A model generated the notes under the pieces. That model was not told the origin of the DNA, made no database searches, and saw only the letters and a program-made list of their open reading frames with translations. Both the position numbers and the translations under genes were made by a program. This document shows, piece by piece, positions 18,006 to 26,425 of a DNA stretch of 64,000 bases (positions are counted from its first letter, which is position 1; each line of letters starts with the position of its first letter). The stretch comes from Rhodospirillum sp. (GTDB taxonomy: Bacteria > Pseudomonadota > Alphaproteobacteria > Dongiales > Dongiaceae), in assembly GCA_013822765.1 (NCBI GenBank), contig PNKY01000002.1, positions 682,001 through 746,000 on the forward strand. Reading direction: 5' to 3'.

Positions 18006-18875
18006 ATGCTCACCGGAATCAATGAATACGACCGCTTGCGGAGGGTAGCGATGCGCCGCCCGGCCGATGCCATGATCGATCAGAAGACCATCGACCGCGA
18101 ATGGCGCGACCTCAACTATCACACCGCGCCGGACTTCAAGCGCGCGGTGGCAGAGCATGCCGCGTTCGCCGAGATCATCGCGAGCGTCGGCGCGGAGCTT
18201 CTCTATCTGCCGCCCGACGATGCGCTCACCATGGACAGCCTCTATGTGCGCGACGCCGCGATGGTGTGCCCGCGCGGCGTCATCCTGTGCAACATGGGCA
18301 AGCCTGCGCGCAAGGGCGAGCCGGCGATCCACGGCCGCGCGTTTGAGCAGGCCGGCATTCCCGTGATCGGCAAGATCACCGGCGACGGCCAGGTGGAAGG
18401 CGGCGACCTGATCTGGCTCGACGAGAAGACCGTCGCAATCGGCCGCACCTATCGCACCAACGCCGAGGGCATCCGCCAGTTCAAGGACATCGTCGGGCCG
18501 GGCGTCCATGTCGAGGTCGCCATCATGCCGCACTACAAGGGACAGAGCGACGTGTTCCACCTGATGTCGGTGATGTCGCCGCTCGACCGCGACTTGCAGC
18601 TGGTCTACTCGCCGCTGATGCCGATCCCGTTTCGCGAGTGGCTGGTGGCGAAGGGCATGCAGCTGGTCGAGGTGCCGGACGAGGAGTTCGCCGGCATGGG
18701 CTGCAACGTCCTCACCATCGCGCCGCGCGAGGTGGTGATGGTGCAGGGCAACCCCGAAACCCGGCGCCGCATGGAAGCGGCGGGCTGCAAGGTGCACGTG
18801 ATCGCCGCCGACGCGATCTCGGTGCCGGGCGAGGGTGGGCCGACCTGCCTGACGCGGCCGTTAATGCGGGTTTAA
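18006..18875 (+). CDS. Guanidine-modifying hydrolase of the DDAH/arginine deiminase superfamily
   Basis: A 289-residue protein starting 11 bases after the transaminase stop, behind AGGG. It shows the pentein-fold catalytic set: an Asp-rich loop DSLYVRDAAMVCPRGV near residue 80, GQVEGGDLIWLD near 130, SDVFHLMSVMSPLDRDL with the catalytic His near 185, and a C-terminal nucleophile in GGPTCLTRP (Cys281). Family members cut the guanidinium carbon of arginine, dimethylarginine, agmatine or related compounds, giving citrulline-type products. Co-transcription with an AruH-type enzyme suggests action on arginine, methylarginine or a keto derivative. Dimethylargininase is the family name usually given, but the substrate is not proven. 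Confidence 0.75.
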   Translation: MLTGINEYDRLRRVAMRRPADAMIDQKTIDREWRDLNYHTAPDFKRAVAEHAAFAEIIASVGAELLYLPPDDALTMDSLYVRDAAMVCPRGVILCNMGKPARKGEPAIHGRAFEQAGIPVIGKITGDGQVEGGDLIWLDEKTVAIGRTYRTNAEGIRQFKDIVGPGVHVEVAIMPHYKGQSDVFHLMSVMSPLDRDLQLVYSPLMPIPFREWLVAKGMQLVEVPDEEFAGMGCNVLTIAPREVVMVQGNPETRRRMEAAGCKVHVIAADAISVPGEGGPTCLTRPLMRV

Positions 18876-18878
18876 GCA

Positions 18879-19793
18879 TCAGTGTCTGGAGACGGCGAGG
18901 GTGCCAGCGTCTGCGTCCAGCGTGGCCATGCATCCTATGGCGACGCTGAGTGGTTCGTGGCCGTGCCCCAGGAGCAGGCCACCGACGATTGGAACGCCAA
19001 GGCGTTCGAGATGATCGCGCAGCAGATCGACGATCGGGACGCTTGCGTTCGGGTCAAAGCCGGTGAACTGGCCGAGCGCGATTCCCGCGATGCCGTTCAG
19101 GTGGCCCGCCTTGCGCAGCATAGTGAGTTGGCGGTCGACCTGTCCCACATGCATAGTCACCGCTTCAAGCAAGAGGATCGCGCCGGCGAGGTCGGGCAGC
19201 GCCCAGCCCGCCGCGGTTGAGACCATGTCGAGATTGCCGCCAAGGAGCCTGCCTCGTGCGGTTCCGCTGGTCGTCAGGGCGGAGGTCGGCTCATCGCCCC
19301 GCGACTGAAGGCGGATGTCGTCGGAGGACATCAGCGCGCGGCGAAGCGCTTCGCTGTTCGCCTCGGTGAAACCGCCATTGTCGTCCATGAGGGCGCCATG
19401 GATGCCCACCAGCCTGCAGTGCTTCCAAAGGCTGAGATGGAGAATGGTGATGTCGCTGAATCCGATCAGGAGCTTGGGATCGGCGCGCGCCGCATCGAAA
19501 TCCAATTGGTCGGCGATGCGGTAGGATCCCTTGCCACCGCGGGTCGCCATGATGGCGCGAACATCGCGATCGCGCAGGGCGGCATTGAGGTCCGTCAAGC
19601 GCTCTTCATCGGTGCCGGCGAGGAACCCTCGCTTCCGGAACACGTGCTGACCGAGGTCGACCTTCAGCCCCCATCTCTCCAGCACGGCCTTGCGCCGGAG
19701 GACCCCGCTCTCGTCCGGCGTGCTCGCGGGTGACACAAAGCGGATCTTGTCCCCGGCTCGCAACGTCGGCGGCAACAGCACGTCGGATGGCAT
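18879..19793 (-). CDS. LD-carboxypeptidase, peptidase family S66 (LdcA-like)
   Basis: A 304-residue protein starting MPSDVLLPPTLRAGDKIRFVSPASTPDES, the usual S66 opening. Around residues 95-105 it has the ATRGGKGSYRIADQLDF region, then LIGFSDITILHL, whose Ser is the nucleophile, and a C-terminal GHGHEPLSVAIG carrying the catalytic His. It would remove the terminal D-alanine from muramyl tetrapeptides in the cytosol for peptidoglycan recycling. The start overlaps the stop of the kinase gene by one base (TGATG), so the pair is translationally coupled. It is convergent with the DDAH-like gene, three bases apart. Confidence 0.85.
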   Translation of the reverse strand: MPSDVLLPPTLRAGDKIRFVSPASTPDESGVLRRKAVLERWGLKVDLGQHVFRKRGFLAGTDEERLTDLNAALRDRDVRAIMATRGGKGSYRIADQLDFDAARADPKLLIGFSDITILHLSLWKHCRLVGIHGALMDDNGGFTEANSEALRRALMSSDDIRLQSRGDEPTSALTTSGTARGRLLGGNLDMVSTAAGWALPDLAGAILLLEAVTMHVGQVDRQLTMLRKAGHLNGIAGIALGQFTGFDPNASVPIVDLLRDHLERLGVPIVGGLLLGHGHEPLSVAIGCMATLDADAGTLAVSRH

Positions 19794-20665
19794 CAAGAGT
19801 CCTTGAACGCCGTGTACATCCGATCCAGCCGTCCGCGATATTCGGCGGTGTAGGCGGGGTAGTCGAACTCGAGCTCGGAGTGGATCTCCTGCACCATGCT
19901 CCACATGGTCTCGCGCAACAGGGATGCGCACTTCATGGCGCGGTAGCTGCGCCAGAGCGCCGGCGTCAGCGGCTTCTCGAAATAGCTCTCGAGCAGCCAG
20001 CGTTCGTCGGGCTCCGAAACCTCGTTGTTGGAGGCGAGGTTGGAGAGGTCGAACAGGGGCGAGTTGAAGCCGGCATAGTCCCAGTCGATCAGCCAGAGCT
20101 TCTTGCCGTCGTCGAGGAAGTTGCTGGGCAAGAGGTCGTTGTGGCCGAACACGATGTCGACCGGCCCGACCGCGCGCTCCAACTCATCCGCCATGCGCAT
20201 CAAGGCGGGGAGGGCCTGTAGGTCCCGGCTGATGCCTTCCTTAAGCGTGTGGGCGTAGTCGCGCACAACGTGGAACACCCAGAAGATCAGCGCCGGCCCG
20301 CGTACATGCTTCGGCATCTCATGATGGCAGGTGCGGAGCAGCGGCAGGATGCGCTCCAGCATCGCGCGCGGGCGCACATCGTCGGCGCTCAGGGTCTTGG
20401 CTTCGATGAATCGGAACACCAGGGCGCCGGGCGCCTGGTGCAGCAATTCAGGCGATAGGCCGCAGGTGGCGGCGGCGCGGCTGGCGGCGCACTCGTTGAA
20501 GCGCATCACGCCGTGGATCGGGATGTCCTCGCCGACCCGTACGAAATAGCGCTGGCCGGCATCCTCGACCAGGAAATTGGCGTTGGTGATGCCGCCCTTG
20601 ACCGGCTTGGGCTCGACCTTGCCCTTCCAGAATGGCAAGGAGCGCGCTACATCGATTGCCGCCAT
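19793..20665 (-). CDS. Choline/ethanolamine kinase-like phosphotransferase
   Basis: A 290-residue member of the APH/choline kinase fold. Visible motifs are KGGITNANFLVEDAGQRYFVRVG for the nucleotide lobe, FGHNDLLPSNFLDDGKKLWLIDWDYAG for the catalytic loop and metal-binding Asp, and NSPLFDLSNLASNNE just after it, a hallmark of choline kinases rather than of aminoglycoside enzymes. It probably phosphorylates choline, ethanolamine or another small alcohol. GGGGA lies six bases before the start. It is coupled by overlap to the downstream S66 peptidase gene. Confidence 0.8.
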   Translation of the reverse strand: MAAIDVARSLPFWKGKVEPKPVKGGITNANFLVEDAGQRYFVRVGEDIPIHGVMRFNECAASRAAATCGLSPELLHQAPGALVFRFIEAKTLSADDVRPRAMLERILPLLRTCHHEMPKHVRGPALIFWVFHVVRDYAHTLKEGISRDLQALPALMRMADELERAVGPVDIVFGHNDLLPSNFLDDGKKLWLIDWDYAGFNSPLFDLSNLASNNEVSEPDERWLLESYFEKPLTPALWRSYRAMKCASLLRETMWSMVQEIHSELEFDYPAYTAEYRGRLDRMYTAFKDS

Positions 20666-20732
20666 ATCGAGTCCCCATGTTCAAACCGGGGCGATCCTGG
20701 CACGCAGGGCCGGGTTCTGACAATGCGGCGAG

Positions 20733-21947
20733 TCAGTAGCGGTTAGCGATCAGCTTCGGGCTGAGGGTGACGCAATAGGCCTTCTTGTCGGTCAGGATCT
20801 TGCAGGTGTTCTGCGCCGACGTCTGCTTGAGACCGGACAGCAGCACGGTGTAGCGCGTGAGGCCGGCGGCGCCCTTCTTGATGATGGCGGGCTGGCCGGC
20901 GCCGGCCGCCTTGCCGAGCTTGGTCTGCGCGCTCTGCAACGCCCCCTGCGCCTTGGCCCGACTGCGATAGTCGCCGAGCGCCACGGCCCAGCCGCTCAGT
21001 TCGTCGGGAGAGTCGATGAGAGTGCTGCCCGCCAGCGCCGGTGTCACGCAGTTGCTACCGGTGAGAATGTTGGGCGGGGCGCCGTTGTCGGCATCGGTCA
21101 GCTCATCGGCCAGGGCCATCAAGGTCGTGGTCGGCGCCGCCCCGGCGGAGAAGCCGACATCGAGCAATTTCCTCATCTCCAGTGTGCGCGCGCCGCCATT
21201 GCGGCTGCCGAGTACGATGCCGATCAGGCGCCGGCCGTCACGCTCCGCCGATGCCACCATGTTGTAGCCGGAGGCGCAGGTGAAACCGGTCTTCATTCCG
21301 TCCGCGCCATCGTAGGCGCCGAGAATTGAGTTGACCGTGCCGCGGCTGCGCTTGCCGACCGTGACGCTGCGCTGGTTGAACAGCGCATAGTGCTGCGGGA
21401 AGTCGCGCAGGAACGCGGTTGCCAGGATCGCGAGGTCGCGGGCGGTCGTGACTTGTCCATCGGCCGGCAGGCCGCTCGCATTCGCGAAAAACGTTCGGAA
21501 CATTCCGAGTTCCATGGCCGTGTTCGTCATGCGTACAGCGAACGCGGTTTCGGTCTCGGCGATCTTCTCCGCCAGCGCGACCGCGGCATCATTGCCGGAA
21601 GCGACGATGGCCGCGTTGATTGCATCGCGCACCGTGATCACCTGGCCGGAGCGCAAGCCGAACCTGACCGGATTCTGCCGTGCGGCGTGCTGCGAAACCT
21701 TGATCTTGTCCTCGAAGCTGAGGCGCCCTGCCTCGATCTCGGACAAGGCAATGTAGACCGTCATCAGCTTGGTGAGGGATGCGGGATACCAGAGATGATT
21801 GGGTGCCTCAGCCGATAGCACGGTGCCACTGCTGGCATCGACCACGATATTGGCCGCGATCGCAGGACGGCCCGCGCCGAGCGGCATGCCGACCAGCATC
21901 AGGAGGATCAGAAATCGCCCCGTCCCCCTCACGCGTGATGTCAGCAT
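20733..21947 (-). CDS. D-alanyl-D-alanine carboxypeptidase (S11) with C-terminal SPOR-like region
   Basis: A 404-residue exported penicillin-binding protein. A signal peptide (FLILLMLVGMPLGAGRPAIAA) precedes the S11 domain with the three active-site motifs PASLTKLM (SxxK, near residue 57), VASGNDAAVAL (SGN, near 117) and DGMKTGFTC (KTG, near 217). It trims the terminal D-alanine from pentapeptides in the periplasm. After a Pro/Thr-rich linker, residues from about 320 (LSGWAVALGDYRSRAKAQGALQ, YTVLLSGLKQTSAQNTCKIL) look like a SPOR peptidoglycan-binding repeat, as seen in alphaproteobacterial DacF-type proteins. It may be co-transcribed with the kinase and LdcA genes, which fits a cell-wall theme. 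Confidence 0.85.
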   Translation of the reverse strand: MLTSRVRGTGRFLILLMLVGMPLGAGRPAIAANIVVDASSGTVLSAEAPNHLWYPASLTKLMTVYIALSEIEAGRLSFEDKIKVSQHAARQNPVRFGLRSGQVITVRDAINAAIVASGNDAAVALAEKIAETETAFAVRMTNTAMELGMFRTFFANASGLPADGQVTTARDLAILATAFLRDFPQHYALFNQRSVTVGKRSRGTVNSILGAYDGADGMKTGFTCASGYNMVASAERDGRRLIGIVLGSRNGGARTLEMRKLLDVGFSAGAAPTTTLMALADELTDADNGAPPNILTGSNCVTPALAGSTLIDSPDELSGWAVALGDYRSRAKAQGALQSAQTKLGKAAGAGQPAIIKKGAAGLTRYTVLLSGLKQTSAQNTCKILTDKKAYCVTLSPKLIANRY

Positions 21948-22032
21948 TTCATCGATATATCCGATTGTGGCAGATGGCGGACTGTAGAAAGGCAGCCCGA
22001 AAGGGAGAATGGATAAAGCTGTGACAAGTTCC

Positions 22033-23265
22033 CTAGGGCGGGCCAGCTTTCAGAATCGCTGTGAATTGCGGATCAAATGTGCGCGAGATGGGTTGCATCG
22101 CGGCGCCCAACGCGGCCGACCATAATCCTGTGGCGCCGAGGGTGAGGCGCGGGCGCTGCCGCTCGCGGCGATGCGCGACCGACGGAAGCAGTGGTTCCAG
22201 CGATGCGACCATGGAGGCGAGCACGCCCGGCGGCATCTGGCCGCCGATGACGATGGTCTCCGGATCGAACAGGGACTCGAGCGTCTGCACGGCATGGCGC
22301 AGGTGACGTACGGCCTGCGCGATCCAGGGGCGGATGCGCTTGTCGTCGGCCTCGAACAGGCCTTGCAGGTGATCGAGCAGGCCCGCGCGCCGGGGATCGA
22401 CGCCGAGGTGGCGGCACAGCGCCAGCAGCGAGGCATAGTGCTCGATCGCTTCGGGGTTGCCGGTGCGCGCCGCGGCGGAGACTACCTGGCCGATCTCGCC
22501 GGCATTGTTGGCGGCGCCGGAATAGACCTCGCCGCGCAGCACCAGCCCGGCGCCGAGGCCGTAGCCGATGAACAGATGCACGAAATTCTCAAGCCCCGCG
22601 GCGGCGCCGTACATCTTTTCCGCGATCGCGCCGGCGGCGGCGTCGTTCTGCACCGATACCTCCAGCCCGGTCTTGTTGGCGAGCCAATCGGCAAGCGGGA
22701 AATCTTGCCAGCCTTGCATGCCCCAGGGGTCTTCATTATCGATGACGCCGAACGGACCGGGCATGGCGATGCCGAGGCCGAGCAGGCGCGATGTCGCCTG
22801 GCGTTCCTCCGCGACGGCGCGCAGCTCGCCGATCAGCTTGAGGAGGGCCGCGCCGCCCTTCTTCGGCCCGCCCGCCGGTAGCTGCCGCTGGCGGCGCATC
22901 AGCGGCGCGCCGGCGAGGTCCACGACGACGCCGAGCATCTGGTGCCGGTCCAGCTGCACGCCGATGGCGCAGGCGCCTTCCGGCAGGATGCGATAGGGGC
23001 GGGCCGGCTGGCCGCGACCCTGCCGCCGGGGCTCGTCCGCGACGATCAGCCCGTCCGACCTAAGGGAATCCACGATGTTGCTGACGGTCTGCGGCGTCAG
23101 CTGGGTCGCGCGCGCGAGGTCGGCGCGGGTCAGCGCGCCGTTGATCCGCAGCGCGTCGAAAATCACGCGCCGGTTATGCGCGCTGGCGCCGTCCAGATTG
23201 GTGCCGGCGACCGCGCGGATGGCGCGCCTGGCCGGTTGCTCGGCAGCTGAATTGGCCGTTGACAT
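22033..23265 (-). CDS. ROK-family transcriptional regulator
   Basis: A 410-residue NagC/XylR-type repressor. AGGA lies eight bases before the ATG at 23265. The N-terminal winged helix-turn-helix spans residues about 30-80 (LRINGALTRADLARATQLTPQTVSNIVDSLRSDGLI). The rest is the sugar-kinase-like ROK domain with GLGIAMPGPFGVID, QNDAAAGAIAEK and FIGYGLGAGLVLRGEVYSGAANNAGEIG. The cysteine cluster that binds zinc in many ROK proteins is absent. It is divergent from the sugar ABC operon and almost certainly controls it, with a sugar or sugar phosphate as inducer. Its target sites are the palindromes in the shared promoter region. Confidence 0.85.
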   Translation of the reverse strand: MSTANSAAEQPARRAIRAVAGTNLDGASAHNRRVIFDALRINGALTRADLARATQLTPQTVSNIVDSLRSDGLIVADEPRRQGRGQPARPYRILPEGACAIGVQLDRHQMLGVVVDLAGAPLMRRQRQLPAGGPKKGGAALLKLIGELRAVAEERQATSRLLGLGIAMPGPFGVIDNEDPWGMQGWQDFPLADWLANKTGLEVSVQNDAAAGAIAEKMYGAAAGLENFVHLFIGYGLGAGLVLRGEVYSGAANNAGEIGQVVSAAARTGNPEAIEHYASLLALCRHLGVDPRRAGLLDHLQGLFEADDKRIRPWIAQAVRHLRHAVQTLESLFDPETIVIGGQMPPGVLASMVASLEPLLPSVAHRRERQRPRLTLGATGLWSAALGAAMQPISRTFDPQFTAILKAGPP

Positions 23266-23288
23266 CAAATCGTTCCTGTCAGACTATT

Positions 23289-23317
23289 ACTTAAGTCAAT
23301 TGAATTGAAATATTCAA
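23289..23317. promoter_or_regulatory. Candidate ROK operator: three adjacent palindromes
   Basis: ACTTAAGT (23289-23296), TCAATTGA (23296-23303) and TTGAAATATTCAA (23305-23317, five-base arms around ATA) lie back to back, starting 23 bases before the regulator start. This AT-rich block stands out against the GC-rich surroundings. Occupancy would cover the divergent promoters of regulator and transporter. Confidence 0.55.
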
Positions 23318-23405
23318 GGGACTTGTCGGAGGGCACTGGGGGCGGTGTGATTAACTCCGGCAAAGGGCGCGCAAAGAAAGCCCCAACCGACAGCGGAGGA
23401 CAGAC

Positions 23406-24647
23406 ATGTCGAAGACAATTGCCGCGACGGCCGTGTCGGCCGTCCTGGCACTGGGCATCGCCAGCAGTGCGGCCCATGCCGAAACCACGCTCAACGCGCT
23501 GTTCATGGCCCAGGCGGCCTATAGCGAGCAGAACGTGCGCGATATGACGGCCGACTTCATGAAGGCCAATCCCGACATCAAGGTGAATCTCGAGTTCGTT
23601 CCCTACGAAGGGCTGAGGGACAAGACATTGCTCTCGCAGGGCGCGGGCGGCGGCTATGACGTCGTGCTGTTCGACGTGATCTGGCCGGCGGAATATGCCA
23701 CCAACAACGTGCTGATCGATGTCAGCGACCGCATCACGGCGGACATGAAGTCCGATATCATGCCGGGCGCCTGGACCACGGTGGACTATAACGGCAAGGC
23801 CTACGGCATGCCTTGGATCCTCGACACCAAGTACCTGTTCTACAACACTGACATGCTGAAGGAGGCTGGCATCGCGGCGCCGCCCAAGACCTGGGACGAG
23901 CTGCTGGCGCAGGCCAAGACCATCAAGGACAAGGGCATCGTCGAGTTCCCGATCGTGTGGAGCTGGGCCCAGGCCGAGGCGGTGATCTGCGACTACACCA
24001 TGCTGCTCGCTTCCTATGGCGGCAACTTCCTCACCGACGACGGCAAGCCGGCCTTCCAGTCGGGCGGCGGCGTCGAGGCGCTCAAGTACATGGTCAAGAG
24101 CTTGGACGATGGAGTGACCAACCCAAATTCCAAGGAGTATCTGGAGGAAGACGTTCGCCGCGTGTTTTCGAGCGGGCAGGCGGCCTTCGCCCTCAACTGG
24201 ACGTACATGTTCAACCTCGCCAACGATCCGAAGGAATCCAAGGTCGCCGGCAAGGTAGGCGTGGTTCCTGGCCCCGGTATCGCCGGCAAGCTGGATGCGT
24301 CCGCCGTCAACGGCTCCATGGGCCTCGGTATCACCGCGGCCAGCAAGCATCCGGACGAGGCGTGGAAATACATCCTCGCCATGACTTCGCAGGAGACGCA
24401 GGACAAATACGCTCAGCTCAGCCTGCCGATCTGGTCCGCCTGGTACGATAGCCCGGTGGTCGCGTCCGGCCAGGAGAGCCTGATCGCCTCGGCCAAGGTT
24501 GGCCTGGCCGCCATGTATCCGCGGCCGACCACGCCGAAATACCAGGAGCTGTCGACCGCCATCCAGCAGGCGATCCAGTCGGCGCTGCTCAAATCGGCGG
24601 AGCCGGAGGCGGCCTTGAAGGATGCCGCCGCGGCCTCGGGGCTGTAA
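23406..24647 (+). CDS. Sugar ABC transporter substrate-binding protein
   Basis: A 413-residue periplasmic binding protein of the extracellular family 1 (MalE/UgpB) type. The signal peptide ends AHA-ET near residue 24. The body has TADFMKANPDIKVNLEFVPYEGLRDKTLL, GGGYDVVLFDVIWPAEYA, YGMPWILDTKYLFYNTDMLKEAGI and a late LPIWSAWYDSPVV. It captures a sugar or sugar derivative for the two permeases that follow. First gene of a six-gene plus-strand operon; the ligand is not evident from the sequence. Confidence 0.85.
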   Translation: MSKTIAATAVSAVLALGIASSAAHAETTLNALFMAQAAYSEQNVRDMTADFMKANPDIKVNLEFVPYEGLRDKTLLSQGAGGGYDVVLFDVIWPAEYATNNVLIDVSDRITADMKSDIMPGAWTTVDYNGKAYGMPWILDTKYLFYNTDMLKEAGIAAPPKTWDELLAQAKTIKDKGIVEFPIVWSWAQAEAVICDYTMLLASYGGNFLTDDGKPAFQSGGGVEALKYMVKSLDDGVTNPNSKEYLEEDVRRVFSSGQAAFALNWTYMFNLANDPKESKVAGKVGVVPGPGIAGKLDASAVNGSMGLGITAASKHPDEAWKYILAMTSQETQDKYAQLSLPIWSAWYDSPVVASGQESLIASAKVGLAAMYPRPTTPKYQELSTAIQQAIQSALLKSAEPEAALKDAAAASGL

Positions 24648-24686
24648 GCTAAGGCAGCACTCCGTTGGAAAGGGACATTCCAGCCG

Positions 24687-25571
24687 ATGATCGAAAATCG
24701 TTGGATGAGCAGCCGCGCGTGGTTCCTCCCGCTGCCGCTGCTGTTCATCATGGCCGCGATCATCGGCTGGCCCTTCCTGTGGACACTGTGGACCAGCTTC
24801 ACCAATGCCAAGCTGATCGCGCCCGGCGCTGACTGGGTCGGCCTCTCGAACTACATCAACGCGCTCGGCAATCCGCTCTTTCAATCGGCGCTGCTCGTCA
24901 CCATCAAGTTCACGGTGATCTCGGTCCTGATCGAGTTCGTGGTCGGCTTGTCCGCCGGGCTGCTGCTCGACCAGGATTTCCGCGGCCGTATGCTGCTGCG
25001 CGCGCTTATGATCCTGCCCTGGGCGCTGCCGACTGTGGTCAACGCCACCATGTGGCGGCTGATCTACCAGCCGGATTTCGGCGCGCTCAATTCGATGCTG
25101 ACCCAGCTCGGCATGCTCGACAGCTACCGCTCCTGGCTGGGCGAGCCCAGTTCTGCCCTGTGGGCCGTCTGCCTCGCCGACGCCTGGAAGAATTTCCCGC
25201 TGGTTGCTCTCATCTGCCTTGCCGCGTTGCAATCGGTGCCGGGCGAACTGAAGGCTGCAGCGACTATCGACGGCGCCGGCTTCTGGAAGAAGTTCCGCGC
25301 GGTCTATCTGCCGTTCCTGGTCGGGCCGCTGACCGTCGCGATCGTGTTGCGCACCATCGAGGCCTTCAAGGTGTTCGACATCATCTGGGTCATGACCCGC
25401 GGCGGGCCGGCCAACAGCACCAAGTCGCTCAGCATCGTGGTCTACCAGGAGGCGTTCTCGTTCCAGCGCGCCGGCAGCGGCGCCTCGATCGCACTCATTG
25501 TCGCGCTGATCAGCGCCGTGCTGACGGCGGTCTACGTCACGGCCATGCGCCGGCAGGCGGAGGTCCGCTGA
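24687..25571 (+). CDS. Sugar ABC transporter permease (MalF/UgpA type)
   Basis: A 294-residue inner-membrane subunit with six predicted helices (for example LPLPLLFIMAAIIGWPFLWTLWTSF). It carries the EAA loop that docks with the ATPase: ELKAAATIDGAGFWKKFRAVYLPFL. It begins 40 bases after the binding protein gene, and its stop overlaps the next permease start by one base. The ATPase partner is encoded at the operon's end. Confidence 0.88.
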   Translation: MIENRWMSSRAWFLPLPLLFIMAAIIGWPFLWTLWTSFTNAKLIAPGADWVGLSNYINALGNPLFQSALLVTIKFTVISVLIEFVVGLSAGLLLDQDFRGRMLLRALMILPWALPTVVNATMWRLIYQPDFGALNSMLTQLGMLDSYRSWLGEPSSALWAVCLADAWKNFPLVALICLAALQSVPGELKAAATIDGAGFWKKFRAVYLPFLVGPLTVAIVLRTIEAFKVFDIIWVMTRGGPANSTKSLSIVVYQEAFSFQRAGSGASIALIVALISAVLTAVYVTAMRRQAEVR

Positions 25572-26425
25572 TGTCGCGGCGTCGGCAAAGGCTCGTCAAT
25601 TCGTGGCTGATCCATGCGGCAGCGCTGCTACTCACCGTTCTGATCTTGGCGCCCGTGATCTGGATGGGGCTGATGAGCGTCAGCAGCACCAACGACCTCA
25701 CCACCGTGCCCCTGCACTGGATCCCGGCGGAGTGGGACTTCTCGCGCTACGTCAAGCTGCTGACGATCGCCGAGAACACCACCGGCGCCGCCTTCACCGC
25801 GTCGCTGCGCAACAGCATGGTAGTGGCCGGCCTGGGCGCGATCCTGGCGCTGGTCATCGGCATTCCGGCGGCCTGGGCGGTCTCGCGCATGCCGCGGCGC
25901 TTTTCCTGGATGCTGCATGTCTCGGTCGCCACCTACATGTTGCCTCCGGTGGCGCTGGTGGTGCCGATGTATTTCGCGCTGAGCGGAATGGGCGCGCTCA
26001 ACTCCGTCTTCAGTCTCGCGCTGATCTATCTCAGCATCCTGGCGCCCTTCACGGCTTGGTTGCTGAAGAGCAACTTCGACAATGTGCCATTCGAGATCGA
26101 GCAGGCGGCGATGATGGATGGCGCGAATTTGTGGCAAATCATGCGCAACGTCACGCTGCCGCTGGCCGCGCCGGGCCTTACCACAGCGGGCTTGTTCGCG
26201 TTCCTGCTGGCGTGGGACGAGTTTTTCTATGCGTTGCTATTCACCTCCGACCAGCGGGCTAAAACCTTGACGGTCGCGATCGCCGATCTCGCTGGCGGTC
26301 GCATCGCGGACTATGGTCTGATCGCGGCTGCTGGCATAATCGCGGCCCTTCCGCCGGTGATCATCGGCTTCGGTCTGCAGAAGGCGCTGATCTCCGGCCT
26401 GACCACAGGAGGTGTCAAAGGATGA
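25571..26425 (+). CDS. Sugar ABC transporter permease (MalG/UgpE type)
   Basis: A 284-residue membrane protein whose start overlaps the preceding stop (TGATG). It has the MalG-type layout: an N-terminal helix LLLTVLILAPVIWMGLMSV, a periplasmic loop with WIPAEWDFSRYVKLL, and the EAA loop EIEQAAMMDGANLWQIMRNVTLPLAAPGL. It pairs with the upstream permease to form the translocation pore. The stop overlaps the SIS-domain gene by four bases, so transport and catabolic genes are coupled. Confidence 0.88.
   Translation: MSRRRQRLVNSWLIHAAALLLTVLILAPVIWMGLMSVSSTNDLTTVPLHWIPAEWDFSRYVKLLTIAENTTGAAFTASLRNSMVVAGLGAILALVIGIPAAWAVSRMPRRFSWMLHVSVATYMLPPVALVVPMYFALSGMGALNSVFSLALIYLSILAPFTAWLLKSNFDNVPFEIEQAAMMDGANLWQIMRNVTLPLAAPGLTTAGLFAFLLAWDEFFYALLFTSDQRAKTLTVAIADLAGGRIADYGLIAAAGIIAALPPVIIGFGLQKALISGLTTGGVKG

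Noticed and set aside
23265..25232. Long open minus-strand frame of about 655 codons opposite the sugar-binding protein and permease genes
   Set aside because: It is antisense to well-recognised ABC genes, is rich in His, Arg, Gln and Asp as expected from reading high-GC codons backwards, and shows no domain.
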